From Acinetobacter pseudolwoffii (GTDB taxonomy: Bacteria > Pseudomonadota > Gammaproteobacteria > Pseudomonadales > Moraxellaceae), in assembly GCF_002803605.1 (NCBI RefSeq), contig NZ_PHRG01000003.1, forward strand, positions 404,078 through 468,077: a stretch of 64,000 bases of DNA, written 5' to 3'. The position numbers and the translations under genes were made by a program. The notes beneath the pieces are model-generated. The model had not been told where the DNA came from. It made no database searches and saw only the letters and a program-made list of their open reading frames with translations. This document shows, one piece after another, positions 9,235 to 18,271 of this stretch (position 1 is the stretch's first letter; each line of letters begins with the position of its first letter).

Positions 9235-9891
9235 TCAGGCTGAGATTGCAGACGCTTGCAGCTGCATCAGTTCTTGTAGCATTTTATAAAAATCATGTTC
9301 TGAGTCGAACTGCTCTTCACAGATCCTTTCGCCGTTTAATAATAAATGATGATAGCTTTGATGCTCATAAATCACCGTGTTCAGAAACTGTGCACCGGGC
9401 ATATGCTTGAGCAGGTGCTGTGTCTGTTTCATTTCTGCAAGTTGCTGCTGTTCAGGAATCTTATTCAATACCGTATAAATTTTTAATTGAGTATTATATT
9501 GTGCGATCCCAATCGCCAATTGCACCAGTTCGGTTTCAAGTTGAATATCTTCTGGATTGATGGAACTGGGAATAATCAGCTTATCTGCATGTTTCAGGAC
9601 TGAACGCAAGGCAGATGTATCCTGCCCGTCAATATCAACAATAATATAGGCGAACTGCTGTTTCAGTAGTTCCAGACGATGATCCAGACTACGACCATCT
9701 TGTTTTAAGATATCCAGATGCTCGAAAGAAAATTGTTTATTTTTCAGATTTGCCCATTCATAACCATACGGTTCCAGATTGGCATCAATGAGCAAGGTCG
9801 CGCCTTGCCCACGTAATAACTCATTGATATACATCGCAATCGTGGTTTTTCCTGAGCCTCGTTTACGGCTGGCCACTACCCAAATACTCAT
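9235..9891 (-). CDS. Orphan ParA/MinD-family P-loop ATPase
   Basis: A 218-residue ATPase with a deviant Walker A, SRKRGSGKTT (K10 and K15), at the very N-terminus. This is the form used by ParA/MinD/Soj proteins in place of KGGVGKTT. Switch-like VDIDGQD (about 93-99) and LIIPSSINPEDIQLE (about 122) follow the family pattern. There is no ParB or centromere-like repeat next to it, so it is not a plasmid partition cassette. It may position a cellular cargo such as a chemoreceptor, pilus or storage body, but the sequence does not say which. It is monocistronic, converging on the channel gene. Confidence 0.8.
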   Translation of the reverse strand: MSIWVVASRKRGSGKTTIAMYINELLRGQGATLLIDANLEPYGYEWANLKNKQFSFEHLDILKQDGRSLDHRLELLKQQFAYIIVDIDGQDTSALRSVLKHADKLIIPSSINPEDIQLETELVQLAIGIAQYNTQLKIYTVLNKIPEQQQLAEMKQTQHLLKHMPGAQFLNTVIYEHQSYHHLLLNGERICEEQFDSEHDFYKMLQELMQLQASAISA

Positions 9892-10098
9892 CTTTAAGCT
9901 CTCTCGTTTTTGATTCTTTTTATGAGGAAAAATGGTTTAAACTTTAATATAATTATGGATTTAGAATTACGTATCTGGCATGAAAAGTAAAGTCTGATTT
10001 GGATAATAATTTTGTGGCTATTTCATCTAATCCTAGGCTTAAAAAAATTCAATCCTTTATAATCACTACAAAGCAAAATGCATGATAAGAGTACGATA

Positions 10099-11952
10099 AT
10101 GTTTCGATGGCTTGAAAGACTGGTTGATCCCTATCCCACCAAAAACCTGAATCAACCTTTACCGACCAAGTTTTTTCCATTTGTCTGGCAGGCAGCCTAC
10201 GGTGTGCGCCGTTATTTGCTGATTCTGGTGCTGTGTACGGCCGGTGCTGCCAGCTTTGAAGCCTTACTCTACTCAAAAATTGGCGATCTGGTAAATTGGC
10301 TCAGCAAAAGCCAGCCAGATACTTTTCTGGAACAACATGCCAGCAACCTAACCTTGCTGAGCATTATCCTGCTGGCCAATATTTTCTTTGCCAGTGCCCA
10401 ATCCCTGATCAAGCACCAGATTTTGTATAGCAACTTTCCGATGCGGTTACGCTGGCGCTTTCATAATTTACTGATGAAACAAAGTCTGGATTTTTTCCAT
10501 AATGATTTTGCCGGACGTTTATCTGCCAAAGTCATGCAAACGGCGCTGGCCATCCGGGAATTCTGGGTCATTTTGGGAGATATGCTGGCCTATGTGCTGA
10601 TTTATTTCGTCACCATCAATATCGTTTTAGGCAATATTTCTCCCTATTTAGTTATCCCTTTGATGGTGTGGCTACTGCTATTTATCTGTGCGGCCTGGTA
10701 CTTTATTCCGCGTTTAAGCAAGATTTCCAAGTCACAGGCCGATGCGCGTGCCGTCATGACCGGCCGTGTCACCGATGCCTATACCAATATCCAGACTGTC
10801 AAGCTGTTTGCCCATGCTGGTCGAGAAAGCCAGTATGCTAAAACCTCCATGCAGGAATTTATGGTCACGGTTTACAAACAGATGCGTCTGGGGGCTCAGT
10901 ATGAAATCAGTATTTTATTTCTGAGCATTATTCTCTATGGCGGTGTGTTGGGTACGGCCATCTGGCTATGGATGGAAGGACAGGCCGAATTGGGCATTAT
11001 TGCAGCCACCACGGCCATGATACTCAAACTGAACAGTATTGCCGAGTTTATGATGTGGCAGACCTCTGCCCTGTTTGAAAATGTCGGGACCATTCAGGAT
11101 GGTATGAAAACTTTAGGCCGCAAGATTGCCATTGAAGATAAACCCAATGCCAAAGAGCTACAGCTTCAGCATGGTGAAATTAAATTCGACAATGTCAGCT
11201 TTGCCTATAATGATAAAAATGTCATTGACCAGTTTAACCTGACCATTCGCCCGGGTGAAAAAATCGGGATTGTGGGACGTTCAGGCGCAGGTAAATCGAC
11301 CCTGATTCAGTTATTGCTGCATTTTTATCATCTTGACCAAGGTCGTATTTTAATCGATGGGCAGAACATTGAAGATGTGACGCAGGACAGTTTGCGTAAG
11401 AACATTGCTTTAGTGACTCAAGACACTTCGCTGCTGCACCGTACCGTTGCAGAGAACATCAAATATGGTCGTCCTGATGCAACCGATCAAGAGATGTATG
11501 AAGCGGTACGTAAAGCCAAAGCAGAAGAGTTTATTCCTCATCTGACCGACTTACGCGGCAAAAGAGGCTATGAGGCTTATGTCGGTGAGCGTGGTGTAAA
11601 ACTTTCTGGTGGTCAACGTCAACGTGTTGCAATCGCACGGGTATTTCTAAAAGATGCACCCATTTTGATTCTGGATGAAGCCACCAGTGCGCTGGATTCT
11701 GAAGTCGAAGCGGCCATTCAAAACAGCCTCGATGATCTGATGCAAGGCAAAACCGTAATTGCCATTGCGCATCGTTTATCGACAATTGCCCAGATGGATC
11801 GCCTGATTGTAATGGATCAAGGCAAAATTGCCGAGCAAGGTACCCATGATGAACTGGTAGCATTAAATGGAATCTACGCCCAGCTTTGGCAGCGTCAAAC
11901 GGGCGGATTACTGATACAACAACAGATCAAAGCAACGAAGGATCGTGAATAA
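10099..11952 (+). CDS. ABC exporter, fused permease and ATPase (ABCB type)
   Basis: A 617-residue half-transporter that works as a dimer in the inner membrane. Residues about 30-310 hold the six-helix domain. The ATPase has Walker A GIVGRSGAGKST (about 390), the signature KLSGGQRQRVAIARVFLKDA (about 500), Walker B ILILDEATSALDSE (about 521) and the H-loop AIAHRLST (about 554). It resembles lipid or drug exporters such as MsbA-like half-transporters; the substrate cannot be read. An upstream in-frame ATG at 10078 exists, but AAGAG at 10087-10091 is well placed for the ATG at 10099. Its stop overlaps the next gene (TAATG), so the MaoC gene is translationally coupled. Confidence 0.9.
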   Translation: MFRWLERLVDPYPTKNLNQPLPTKFFPFVWQAAYGVRRYLLILVLCTAGAASFEALLYSKIGDLVNWLSKSQPDTFLEQHASNLTLLSIILLANIFFASAQSLIKHQILYSNFPMRLRWRFHNLLMKQSLDFFHNDFAGRLSAKVMQTALAIREFWVILGDMLAYVLIYFVTINIVLGNISPYLVIPLMVWLLLFICAAWYFIPRLSKISKSQADARAVMTGRVTDAYTNIQTVKLFAHAGRESQYAKTSMQEFMVTVYKQMRLGAQYEISILFLSIILYGGVLGTAIWLWMEGQAELGIIAATTAMILKLNSIAEFMMWQTSALFENVGTIQDGMKTLGRKIAIEDKPNAKELQLQHGEIKFDNVSFAYNDKNVIDQFNLTIRPGEKIGIVGRSGAGKSTLIQLLLHFYHLDQGRILIDGQNIEDVTQDSLRKNIALVTQDTSLLHRTVAENIKYGRPDATDQEMYEAVRKAKAEEFIPHLTDLRGKRGYEAYVGERGVKLSGGQRQRVAIARVFLKDAPILILDEATSALDSEVEAAIQNSLDDLMQGKTVIAIAHRLSTIAQMDRLIVMDQGKIAEQGTHDELVALNGIYAQLWQRQTGGLLIQQQIKATKDRE

Positions 11953-12401
11953 TGCTGTATTTGGAAGATTTGAACATCGCTGACCGCTTTAGCAGCCGTA
12001 AATATCATATGGGACTGGAAGAAATTCAAAATTTTGCCCGGGCTTATGACCCACAAGTCTTTCATACTGATGAACAGCAAGCTGCAGCCCATCCGGTATT
12101 TCAGGGAATTGCCGCCAGTGGTTGGCATACTGCGGCAGTGGTTATGCGCTTGTGGACTGAATGTTTTCCTGTGGCTTATGGGCTCATTGGTTCAGAGTCG
12201 CATCTGCGTTGGCCTTGTCCGACCCGCCCCGGGGATGAAATTCACGTCGAAGTCGAAATCATGGATATTCAGCCCTCCAGAAGCAAAACTGATCGTGGGA
12301 TCGTTAGCTACCAGACGCAGGCATTTGACCAGCATCATAAAATGATTTTTAGTTCAACCACTAAAATTGTGGTATTTAAACGAGGATTTTCTCCGGTTTA
12401 A
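11952..12401 (+). CDS. MaoC-like hot-dog dehydratase
   Basis: A 149-residue MaoC/hydratase-2 fold protein. The hydratase motif is seen as FARAYDPQVFHTDEQQA (D33, H38), followed by FQGIAASGWHTAAV, in agreement with (R)-specific enoyl-CoA hydratases that add water to an acyl-CoA double bond. The C-terminal strand TRPGDEIHVEVEIMDIQPS is also typical. It overlaps the ABC exporter stop by one base, which suggests coupled expression. Whether it acts on fatty acyl-CoA or another thioester is not known. Confidence 0.85.
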   Translation: MLYLEDLNIADRFSSRKYHMGLEEIQNFARAYDPQVFHTDEQQAAAHPVFQGIAASGWHTAAVVMRLWTECFPVAYGLIGSESHLRWPCPTRPGDEIHVEVEIMDIQPSRSKTDRGIVSYQTQAFDQHHKMIFSSTTKIVVFKRGFSPV

Positions 12402-12552
12402 ATTGATTTTTAGGCGAAATTCAGGCTAATCTGCCACAATGATTGTGGCAATAGCCAAAACTTTGTCCAACAATTTTAATGAAAAAAATGGCAGTTTCAT
12501 GCCAATATCAGACCATAAATAAAAAAATTTAAGTGAGTGCAACGGATCGCGC

Positions 12553-13581
12553 ATGAAAACAATTGCTCCACGCCAAGATCAGGGAATTCCAGGTGTATAC
12601 GCTCTTTTGCTGCTCGATGTCATTTCCCGCTGGGGATATAATGACGAATCGTTGTTCAAGTCCTTTGGCCTGAGTACGGAGCAGCTGGCGGATCCTGATT
12701 TTCGCATCCCGACACCTGTGGCCAATGAACTGGTCAAACATGCCCTCAAGCTGAGCGGTGAACCGACACTTGGTTATCATCTGGGTACCCAGATGCGGAT
12801 TTCTATTCATGGTTTTATCGGCTATGCCATCATGACGGCCAAGGATATTACCGATGCATTAGTACTGGCCAACCGTTTCATCCAGCTGCGTATGCCCTTT
12901 TTACAGCTATTCTTTTCGACCTTTGGTGCCAAGGCTACAGTCCAGTTGCAAACCGATATTCAGCTGGAACCCTTACGCACCGAAATCTCGATTGCACTGA
13001 TTTTTGGCATGATCAGTATGGCCAAGGCCATTACCGGAATTGATTATGCCGCTGGAGAAATCGATTTTGATTTCAAAAAACCGGAAGGCTTTGAACGCTT
13101 TATGGCCAAATTTCCACATCATCAGTTTCGCTTTGAACAGCCGCATTTGATCTTGAGTTTTGATAAGAGCTACCTGATGAACAAGCTGGTGCATGCCGAT
13201 CCGATTGCCAGCCAGATTGCAATTAACCAGTGTGAAACTGAACTCTCGGCCTTGGGCGAGCGACACCGGATTGCGATGCGGGTCCGTGATATTCTGACCC
13301 ATTCCGAGCAGCATTATCTGAGTATTGAAAGTGTGGCAGATCGTCTGCATATGTCCGACCGCACCCTAAAACGTCAGCTGGCGGCTGAAGGTACCTCTTT
13401 TTCTACGCTGGTCGATGAAGTACGCTACCGGCATGCGACGTCGTTATTGTCCCGGACCGACTTTAGCTTGGAGCAGATTGCTGATGAACTTGGTTATAGT
13501 GATGTCGCCAATTTTAGCCGGGCATTTAAACGCTGGAGTGGTCGCAGCCCGAGCAACTGGCGCAAAGATCCTTATTTATAA
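12553..13581 (+). CDS. AraC-family regulator (arabinose-binding-domain type)
   Basis: A 342-residue regulator. The N-terminal 180 residues match the AraC_binding_4 domain found in OruR/ArgR-like and oxidoreductase regulators (LKLSGEPTLGYHLGTQMRIS and GFIGYAIMTAKDITDAL). The C-terminal AraC DNA-binding domain spans about 245-340, with the first helix-turn-helix in SIESVADRLHMSDRTLKRQL and the second in LEQIADELGYSDVANFSRAF and KRWSGRSPSNWR. No operator was identified. It stands alone between the MaoC gene and gcvH; the target is unknown. Confidence 0.88.
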   Translation: MKTIAPRQDQGIPGVYALLLLDVISRWGYNDESLFKSFGLSTEQLADPDFRIPTPVANELVKHALKLSGEPTLGYHLGTQMRISIHGFIGYAIMTAKDITDALVLANRFIQLRMPFLQLFFSTFGAKATVQLQTDIQLEPLRTEISIALIFGMISMAKAITGIDYAAGEIDFDFKKPEGFERFMAKFPHHQFRFEQPHLILSFDKSYLMNKLVHADPIASQIAINQCETELSALGERHRIAMRVRDILTHSEQHYLSIESVADRLHMSDRTLKRQLAAEGTSFSTLVDEVRYRHATSLLSRTDFSLEQIADELGYSDVANFSRAFKRWSGRSPSNWRKDPYL

Positions 13582-13663
13582 AGGGTCATAAGCCTTTTGT
13601 TTTGGCCAAAAAGAATGTATAAAACATGTCAAAAATGATCTAAAGGTTTTTAAGGAGTTATCA

Positions 13664-14038
13664 ATGAATCATCCTTCAGAATTAAAGTACGCAAGTACGC
13701 ATGAATGGGTACGCATTGAGGGTGATCTTGTTGTGACCGGTATTTCCGACCATGCACAGGATGCATTAGGTGATTTGGTCTATGTAGAGGCACCAGATCT
13801 TGATTCACACATCACTGCGGGTCAGCAAGCCGGTGTAGTTGAATCGGTCAAAACTGCGTCTGATATTCATGCACCTGTTTCTGGTATTGTTGTTGAAATC
13901 AATCCTGATCTTGAAGATGATCCTGATTTTATTAATGACGATCCCTATGGCAAAGGCTGGATCTATAAAATCAAACCAGACAATATGTCAGATGTTGAAC
14001 ACCTGCTTTCCAATACAGCATATGAAGCTGGCCTATAA
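13664..14038 (+). CDS. gcvH: Glycine cleavage system H protein
   Basis: The lipoylated carrier of the glycine cleavage system, 124 residues. The lipoyl-lysine motif is [15 protein letters not shown] with K63, and the start [13 protein letters not shown] and the end [15 protein letters not shown] are typical. A strong ribosome site AAGGAG sits just upstream. It is an orphan here: no gcvT or gcvP is adjacent and there is no glycine riboswitch in front of it. It ends at a clean terminator. Confidence 0.95.
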   Translation: MNHPSELKYASTHEWVRIEGDLVVTGISDHAQDALGDLVYVEAPDLDSHITAGQQAGVVESVKTASDIHAPVSGIVVEINPDLEDDPDFINDDPYGKGWIYKIKPDNMSDVEHLLSNTAYEAGL

Positions 14039-14055
14039 ACCCGCTTATATTTAGA

Positions 14056-14082
14056 AAATCAGCCTGCGGGCTGATTTTTTTT
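14056..14082 (+). terminator. Intrinsic terminator after gcvH
   Basis: Stem AAATCAGCC / GGCTGATTT, 4-base loop, then a run of T. Confidence 0.85.
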
Positions 14083-14280
14083 ATGCCATAGATATTGTTC
14101 AGCTTTCCCAATCGGCTTCAATTACATATATTCATATTAAAATATTATTGTATTTTTCACGTATATTTCCTAAAGTACTGAACAGGACGCGCTGCACTCC
14201 TGAATATGCCACACTTATTTATAACAATAATTCCCCCATTCTAAGACCAGCGTCTCATCACCCATCATTTTAGGATAATC

Positions 14281-15465
14281 ATGAATGCCATTGTAGCGCC
14301 GTTATGGACCAAGTCATTTGTACTGTGTCTGGCCAACAACCTGTTTTTATTTATTTTCTATTTTGCGCAAACCACAATTTTGCCGATTTATATCTTAAAA
14401 GAATTAGGTGGTAATCTGACCCAAGCTGGTCTGGCCATGACCTTATTTATGGTCTCTGCCATTGCAGTACGTCCTTTTAGTGGCTTAATTATCGAAAAAT
14501 TTGGCATACGCAAAACTTTAATTGTCTCAGAAATATTTTTCAGTCTTTTTTCCTTAGCTTACCTGCTCGCTGATCAGCTCACGATTCTGTTTATCATCCG
14601 TTTCTTGCATGGCATCTGGTTTAGTATTCTGACCACAGCCTGTGTGCCGGTGGTCAACCAGTTTATTCCAGAACAGCGTAAAGGCGAAGGCATGGGTTAT
14701 TTTGTCATGTCTGTCAATCTGGGAATTGTCCTGGGGCCTTTAATTGGTCTGAGTTTAATTGAATACTGGTCTTATTTTCAGGTCAGCACCTTGTTGATCG
14801 CTTTGGTTTTTATCGGCTTTATCTTCTGTTTACTGATTCCGGTCAAAGAGCCTGAAAAAATGATCGACAACACCGACAAGAAAACATCACTAGGGCTGAC
14901 TGATTTTGTCGAAAAGAAAGCACTGCCTGTGGCAGGACTTGCCATGCTGATTTCCTTTTCTTATGCCAGCATCATGTCTTTTATCGCGCCATTTGCAGCC
15001 AGTAAGGATTTAATGGCCTATGCCGGTTTATTCTTTGTGATATTTGCAATTTCCATGATGAGCCTGCGTCCGATCACTGGAAAAATTTATGACCGCAAAG
15101 GTCCACAATACGTGATTTATCCGGCACTGCTGGCTTTTAGTCTGGGTCTGTTTTTACTGAGCCAGATTCAGACTTTATGGGGATTTATGCTGGCTGCGGT
15201 TCTGGTCGGAGTCGGTTTTGGTAGTGTGCAACCGTGCATTCAAACCTTAGCCATTCAACGTGCACCAAAACACCGGATTGGCTACGCAACTTCGACTTTT
15301 TATACCTGCTATGATCTGGGTATTGCCATTGGCTCAGTCCTGATCGGTGCTATCATTGCCGCTTATAGTTATCAAACTGCTTTTGTGATTTGTGCTGTCT
15401 TGACCCTAAGTAGTATGGGATATTTTCATCTGGTGGTTCAGGCTAAAGCAGTCAAAAATAGCTAA
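14281..15465 (+). CDS. MFS transporter
   Basis: A 394-residue, 12-helix major facilitator protein. Landmarks are RPFSGLIIEKFGIRKTLI (loop 2-3 signature), QRKGEGMGYFVMSVNLGIVL in helix 5, and RPITGKIYDRKGPQYVIYPA in the second half. The RxGEGxGYF segment and PLWTKSF start are shared with the MFS gene at 36436-37635, so the two are paralogues of the same subfamily. The substrate is unknown; drug or metabolite efflux is plausible. Confidence 0.88.
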   Translation: MNAIVAPLWTKSFVLCLANNLFLFIFYFAQTTILPIYILKELGGNLTQAGLAMTLFMVSAIAVRPFSGLIIEKFGIRKTLIVSEIFFSLFSLAYLLADQLTILFIIRFLHGIWFSILTTACVPVVNQFIPEQRKGEGMGYFVMSVNLGIVLGPLIGLSLIEYWSYFQVSTLLIALVFIGFIFCLLIPVKEPEKMIDNTDKKTSLGLTDFVEKKALPVAGLAMLISFSYASIMSFIAPFAASKDLMAYAGLFFVIFAISMMSLRPITGKIYDRKGPQYVIYPALLAFSLGLFLLSQIQTLWGFMLAAVLVGVGFGSVQPCIQTLAIQRAPKHRIGYATSTFYTCYDLGIAIGSVLIGAIIAAYSYQTAFVICAVLTLSSMGYFHLVVQAKAVKNS

Positions 15466-15467
15466 CC

Positions 15468-15500
15468 CAAAACAGGCAGAATTCAAATCTACCTGTTTTG
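15468..15500. terminator. Hairpin between convergent MFS and pilU genes
   Basis: CAAAACAGG pairs with CCTGTTTTG across a 15-base loop. The short T-runs make it a plausible bidirectional terminator. Confidence 0.5.
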
Positions 15501-15520
15501 ATTGTTTCCCAAGACAGTCT

Positions 15521-16717
15521 TTATTCAGCTACAGCTTGATTTTCTGCTGATTTTTCTTCAGGTTTTGGTTTTTGTAGCATAGAAAACTGCGTACTTTCTC
15601 CGACTGCTGCATTATCCTGACGATTACTTTTTAGCTTGATCTGTAAGCGTAATTCATTGGTGGAGTCGGCATTGCGTAACGCTTCCTCATAAGAAATTTC
15701 GCCCTGGTTATACAATTCAAATAAGGCCTGGTCAAAGGTTTGCATCCCCAATTCACGGGATTTTGCCATAATCGCTTTCAGCTCATGAAACTCACCTTTC
15801 AAAATCAGGTCGGAAATCAATGGCGTATTTAACATGATTTCAATCGCTGCACGACGGCCTTTACCATCCTGCGTCCGAATCAGACGCTGGGAAATAATCG
15901 CCTTCATATTCGAGGATAAATCCATCAATAACTGATTGCGGCGCTCTTCCGGGAAGAAGTTAATAATCCGGTCTAAAGTCTGATTGGCATTGTTGGAGTG
16001 CAAAGTTCCCAGACAAAGATGCCCGGTTTCGGCAAAAGCAATCGCATGTTCCATGGTTTCAGTATCACGAATTTCCCCGATCAGAATCACATCGGGTGCC
16101 TGACGCAAGGTATTTTTCAGCGCATTGTGCCAGGAATGACAGTCCACGCCGACTTCACGATGCGTAATCATGGATTTTTTATGTTTATGTACATACTCCA
16201 CCGGATCTTCCACGGTAATAATATGCCCGGCTGAATTTTCATTGCGGTAGTCAATCATCGCAGCGAGCGAGGTTGACTTTCCTGAGCCGGTTCCCCCGAC
16301 CACCAGCACCAGACCACGTTTCTCCATAATCACATGTTTAAGTGAATCAGGAAGTTTGAGCTTCTGGAAATTTGGAATTTCTGCGGTAATAGTACGAATC
16401 ACCATGCCAACATTGAGTTGTTGCTGGAACACGTTGACCCGAAAACGCGAAACACCCGGCACAGTGATAGCAAAGTTGCACTCCAGTTCCGTTTCAAATT
16501 CCTTGCGCTGCTTTTCATTCATCAGACTATAGGCAAACAGCTTGGTTTTTTCAGCCGTCAGTTCTTGCTGTCCAAAAGGCTTCATTAAACCCTGATGTTT
16601 AATACTCGGTGGAAAGTCGGCGGTAATAAATAAATCTGAACCACCATATTCGACCACTTTGGTCAGCATGTGGTGCATGAATTTTCGTGCTTCTTCTAAG
16701 AGCTCTGTTGCAAACAT
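15521..16717 (-). CDS. pilU: Type IV pilus retraction ATPase, PilU
   Basis: A hexameric secretion-type ATPase that works with PilT in pilus retraction, 398 residues from this start. It has GGSDLFITADFPPSIK at the N-terminus, Walker A GGTGSGKST (141-149), the Asp box and Walker B (DVILIGEIRDTETMEHA) and HSNN. The AAMIDYRNENSAGHIITVED segment and C-terminal GRRAAIEIMLNTPLISDLI / EGEISYEEALRNADSTNELR-like end match PilU rather than PilT. I use the ATG at 16717 because GGGGA lies 7 bases upstream; the ATG at 16741 has no ribosome site. No pilT lies beside it, unlike in many relatives. Confidence 0.9.
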   Translation of the reverse strand: MFATELLEEARKFMHHMLTKVVEYGGSDLFITADFPPSIKHQGLMKPFGQQELTAEKTKLFAYSLMNEKQRKEFETELECNFAITVPGVSRFRVNVFQQQLNVGMVIRTITAEIPNFQKLKLPDSLKHVIMEKRGLVLVVGGTGSGKSTSLAAMIDYRNENSAGHIITVEDPVEYVHKHKKSMITHREVGVDCHSWHNALKNTLRQAPDVILIGEIRDTETMEHAIAFAETGHLCLGTLHSNNANQTLDRIINFFPEERRNQLLMDLSSNMKAIISQRLIRTQDGKGRRAAIEIMLNTPLISDLILKGEFHELKAIMAKSRELGMQTFDQALFELYNQGEISYEEALRNADSTNELRLQIKLKSNRQDNAAVGESTQFSMLQKPKPEEKSAENQAVAE

Positions 16718-16926
16718 CAAGATCCCCAAACAACCTGCCATGACATTAAATTATTGAAAAAAAGGTTATATATTCAAATGGATATATTGTCTTTTAATTG
16801 TGTAGGGATTTATAAGAGGACACAAACAGATTTTATTTATTTTATAAAATTCATCATCTTATTTGTGTGATGTATTTCATGTTAAGTCAATTTACTGGGA
16901 AGCACTTTAAGCTTCTAAAATAAAAT

Positions 16927-16958
16927 GCACTTTCACCAAACCTGTTCAGAGAAAGTGC
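16927..16958 (-). terminator. Hairpin after the DAHP synthase gene
   Basis: GCACTTTC / GAAAGTGC stem followed in the minus direction by ATTTTATTTTA. Probable terminator of aroG. Confidence 0.6.
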
Positions 16959-16968
16959 TTTTAAAGCT

Positions 16969-18018
16969 TTATGCACTGCGTTTTAGACAGCGAAGCGATA
17001 AATGCTGAGCAATGCCAAGCAACAACTGTTCAGTTTTTGCCCAGCCCAGACATCCATCAGTAACTGACTGACCATACACCATCTCTGCAGAAATTTTCTG
17101 GTTGCCATCCACCAGATGACTTTCCAGCATCACGCCGCGAACATTGGTCTGCAGGCGTTCTGCGACGATTTGCTCCAGCACTTTAGCTTGCAGCATTGGA
17201 TTTTTCGCACTGTTGCCATGACTACAGTCAATCACCAGTGCTGGCAATTCTGCTGAGTATTTCGCTTTGATTTTCTCGATTTCTGAGCACTGGTAATTCG
17301 GCCCACTGTTTGAGCCACGTAAAATCAAATGTGCTTTAGGATTGCCCTGAGAGTTTAAAATACAGGGTAAACCGGACTGACTCATGCCCAGGAATTGATG
17401 CGGATGAGAGGCAGACTGGATTGCATCCAGAGCAATCTGGATTGAACCGTCAGTGCCGTTTTTGAAACCGATGCTGTAGGGCATGTGACTTGAGATTTCA
17501 CGGTGAATTTGCGATTCACTGGTGCGTGCGCCAATGGCACCCCAAGCCAGTAGATCATCAAAATAAGCAGTTGCCATCGGACTTAAAATTTCAGATGCAA
17601 TTGGCAAGCCCATTTCAATAATTTTAAGGTATAAAGCACGGGATTTTTCCAGGCCCAATTGCATATTGGAAGAACCATCGAGGTTCGGATCGTAAAGAAA
17701 ACCTTTCCAGCCCACGGTCGTGCGTGGTTTTTCGATATAAGCACGCATGACCAGAAAAATTTGATCAGACACCTGGGCTTGTAGCTGTTTTAATTTTTCT
17801 GCATATTCTAGAGCCGAGGCTTCGTCATGAATGGAACACGGGCCTGTAACCACCATTAAACGATGGTCCTTGCCTTCTAATATATTTTGAATGGTTTGAC
17901 GTTGTTCAGCGACTTGATGAGCCAATTGCGCAGACAGGGGCAATTGCTGTTTCAGTTGCTGAGGTAAAGTTAAAATGGTTTCAGCGTGATGTTGTTGTGA
18001 TGTATTTAAGGTATTCAT
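16969..18018 (-). CDS. aroG: 3-deoxy-7-phosphoheptulonate (DAHP) synthase, class I
   Basis: First step of the shikimate pathway: phosphoenolpyruvate plus erythrose 4-phosphate gives DAHP. The 349-residue protein is of the AroF/G/H type: VVTGPCSIHDEASALEYAEK, KPRTTVGWKGFLYDP, the metal and substrate residues in GARTSESQIHRE, GFKNGTDGSI, RGSNSGPNY, IDCSHGNSAKNP and YGQSVTDGCLGW. It is one of two such genes in the window (the other is at 45831). The isozyme specificity cannot be read directly. The transcript leader carries two aromatic-rich leader peptides and an attenuator-type terminator (18055-18390), so expression is probably controlled by charged tRNA for Phe, Tyr or Trp. SD AGGA lies 8 bases before the ATG. 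Confidence 0.95.
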   Translation of the reverse strand: MNTLNTSQQHHAETILTLPQQLKQQLPLSAQLAHQVAEQRQTIQNILEGKDHRLMVVTGPCSIHDEASALEYAEKLKQLQAQVSDQIFLVMRAYIEKPRTTVGWKGFLYDPNLDGSSNMQLGLEKSRALYLKIIEMGLPIASEILSPMATAYFDDLLAWGAIGARTSESQIHREISSHMPYSIGFKNGTDGSIQIALDAIQSASHPHQFLGMSQSGLPCILNSQGNPKAHLILRGSNSGPNYQCSEIEKIKAKYSAELPALVIDCSHGNSAKNPMLQAKVLEQIVAERLQTNVRGVMLESHLVDGNQKISAEMVYGQSVTDGCLGWAKTEQLLLGIAQHLSLRCLKRSA

Positions 18019-18054
18019 GACTTTAATCCTGGGACTGGCAATCAGTCCAAACTT

Positions 18055-18159
18055 TTATTTGAGCGTTATGGGTCTAATTAACGAGGTCGAGAGTGTCATG
18101 AGCTGACTAAAGTAAGACCAATAAAAGTTGTTAAAATATGAATAGTTAAAGTTTGTCAT
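18055..18159 (-). CDS. Second aromatic-rich leader peptide, immediately upstream of aroG
   Basis: A 34-codon ORF with a strong ribosome site (TTTGGAGACAGCC before the ATG) that ends 36 bp before aroG. Residues 3-17 read NFNYSYFNNFYWSYF: nine aromatic residues (Phe, Tyr, Trp) in fifteen. After its stop, GGACTG / CAGTCC forms a short hairpin directly before the aroG ribosome site. No U-run follows, so any control here would be of translation or of a second RNA switch rather than intrinsic termination. AGTCAG inside the leader could pair with CTGATT of that hairpin. Not a shadow of aroG; too short for normal ORF callers. Confidence 0.75.
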   Translation of the reverse strand: MTNFNYSYFNNFYWSYFSQLMTLSTSLIRPITLK

Positions 18160-18194
18160 GGCTGTCTCCAAAGTTTTGTAAAAATGATAAGCAT

Positions 18195-18225
18195 AAAAAA
18201 ACCTGATCAGGGTTGCCGATCAGGT
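18195..18225 (-). terminator. Attenuator terminator in the aroG leader
   Basis: On the minus strand ACCTGATC pairs with GATCAGGT around a 9-base loop and is followed by TTTTTT. It lies between leader peptide 1 and leader peptide 2, about 180 bp before aroG, so it must be read through for aroG to be expressed from the upstream promoter. Confidence 0.85.
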
Positions 18226-18271
18226 ATAAACTGGTGGGCAACCTGTTCATTGCCCAAACGCATTCAGGCAA
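18211..18271 (-). promoter_or_regulatory. Mutually exclusive attenuator stems (a:b, b:c, c:d)
   Basis: Downstream of the leader 1 stop the RNA has four alternating complementary segments: a TTGCC (18267-18271, right after the stop codon), b TGGGCAA (18250-18256), c GGTTGCCCA (18235-18243) and d GGCAACC (18211-18217, in the terminator loop). If a ribosome reaches the stop it covers a, so b pairs c and the terminator forms. If it stalls on the aromatic codons, a pairs b, leaving c to pair d and disrupt the terminator. This is the classical attenuation logic; pairing was done by eye. Confidence 0.7.
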
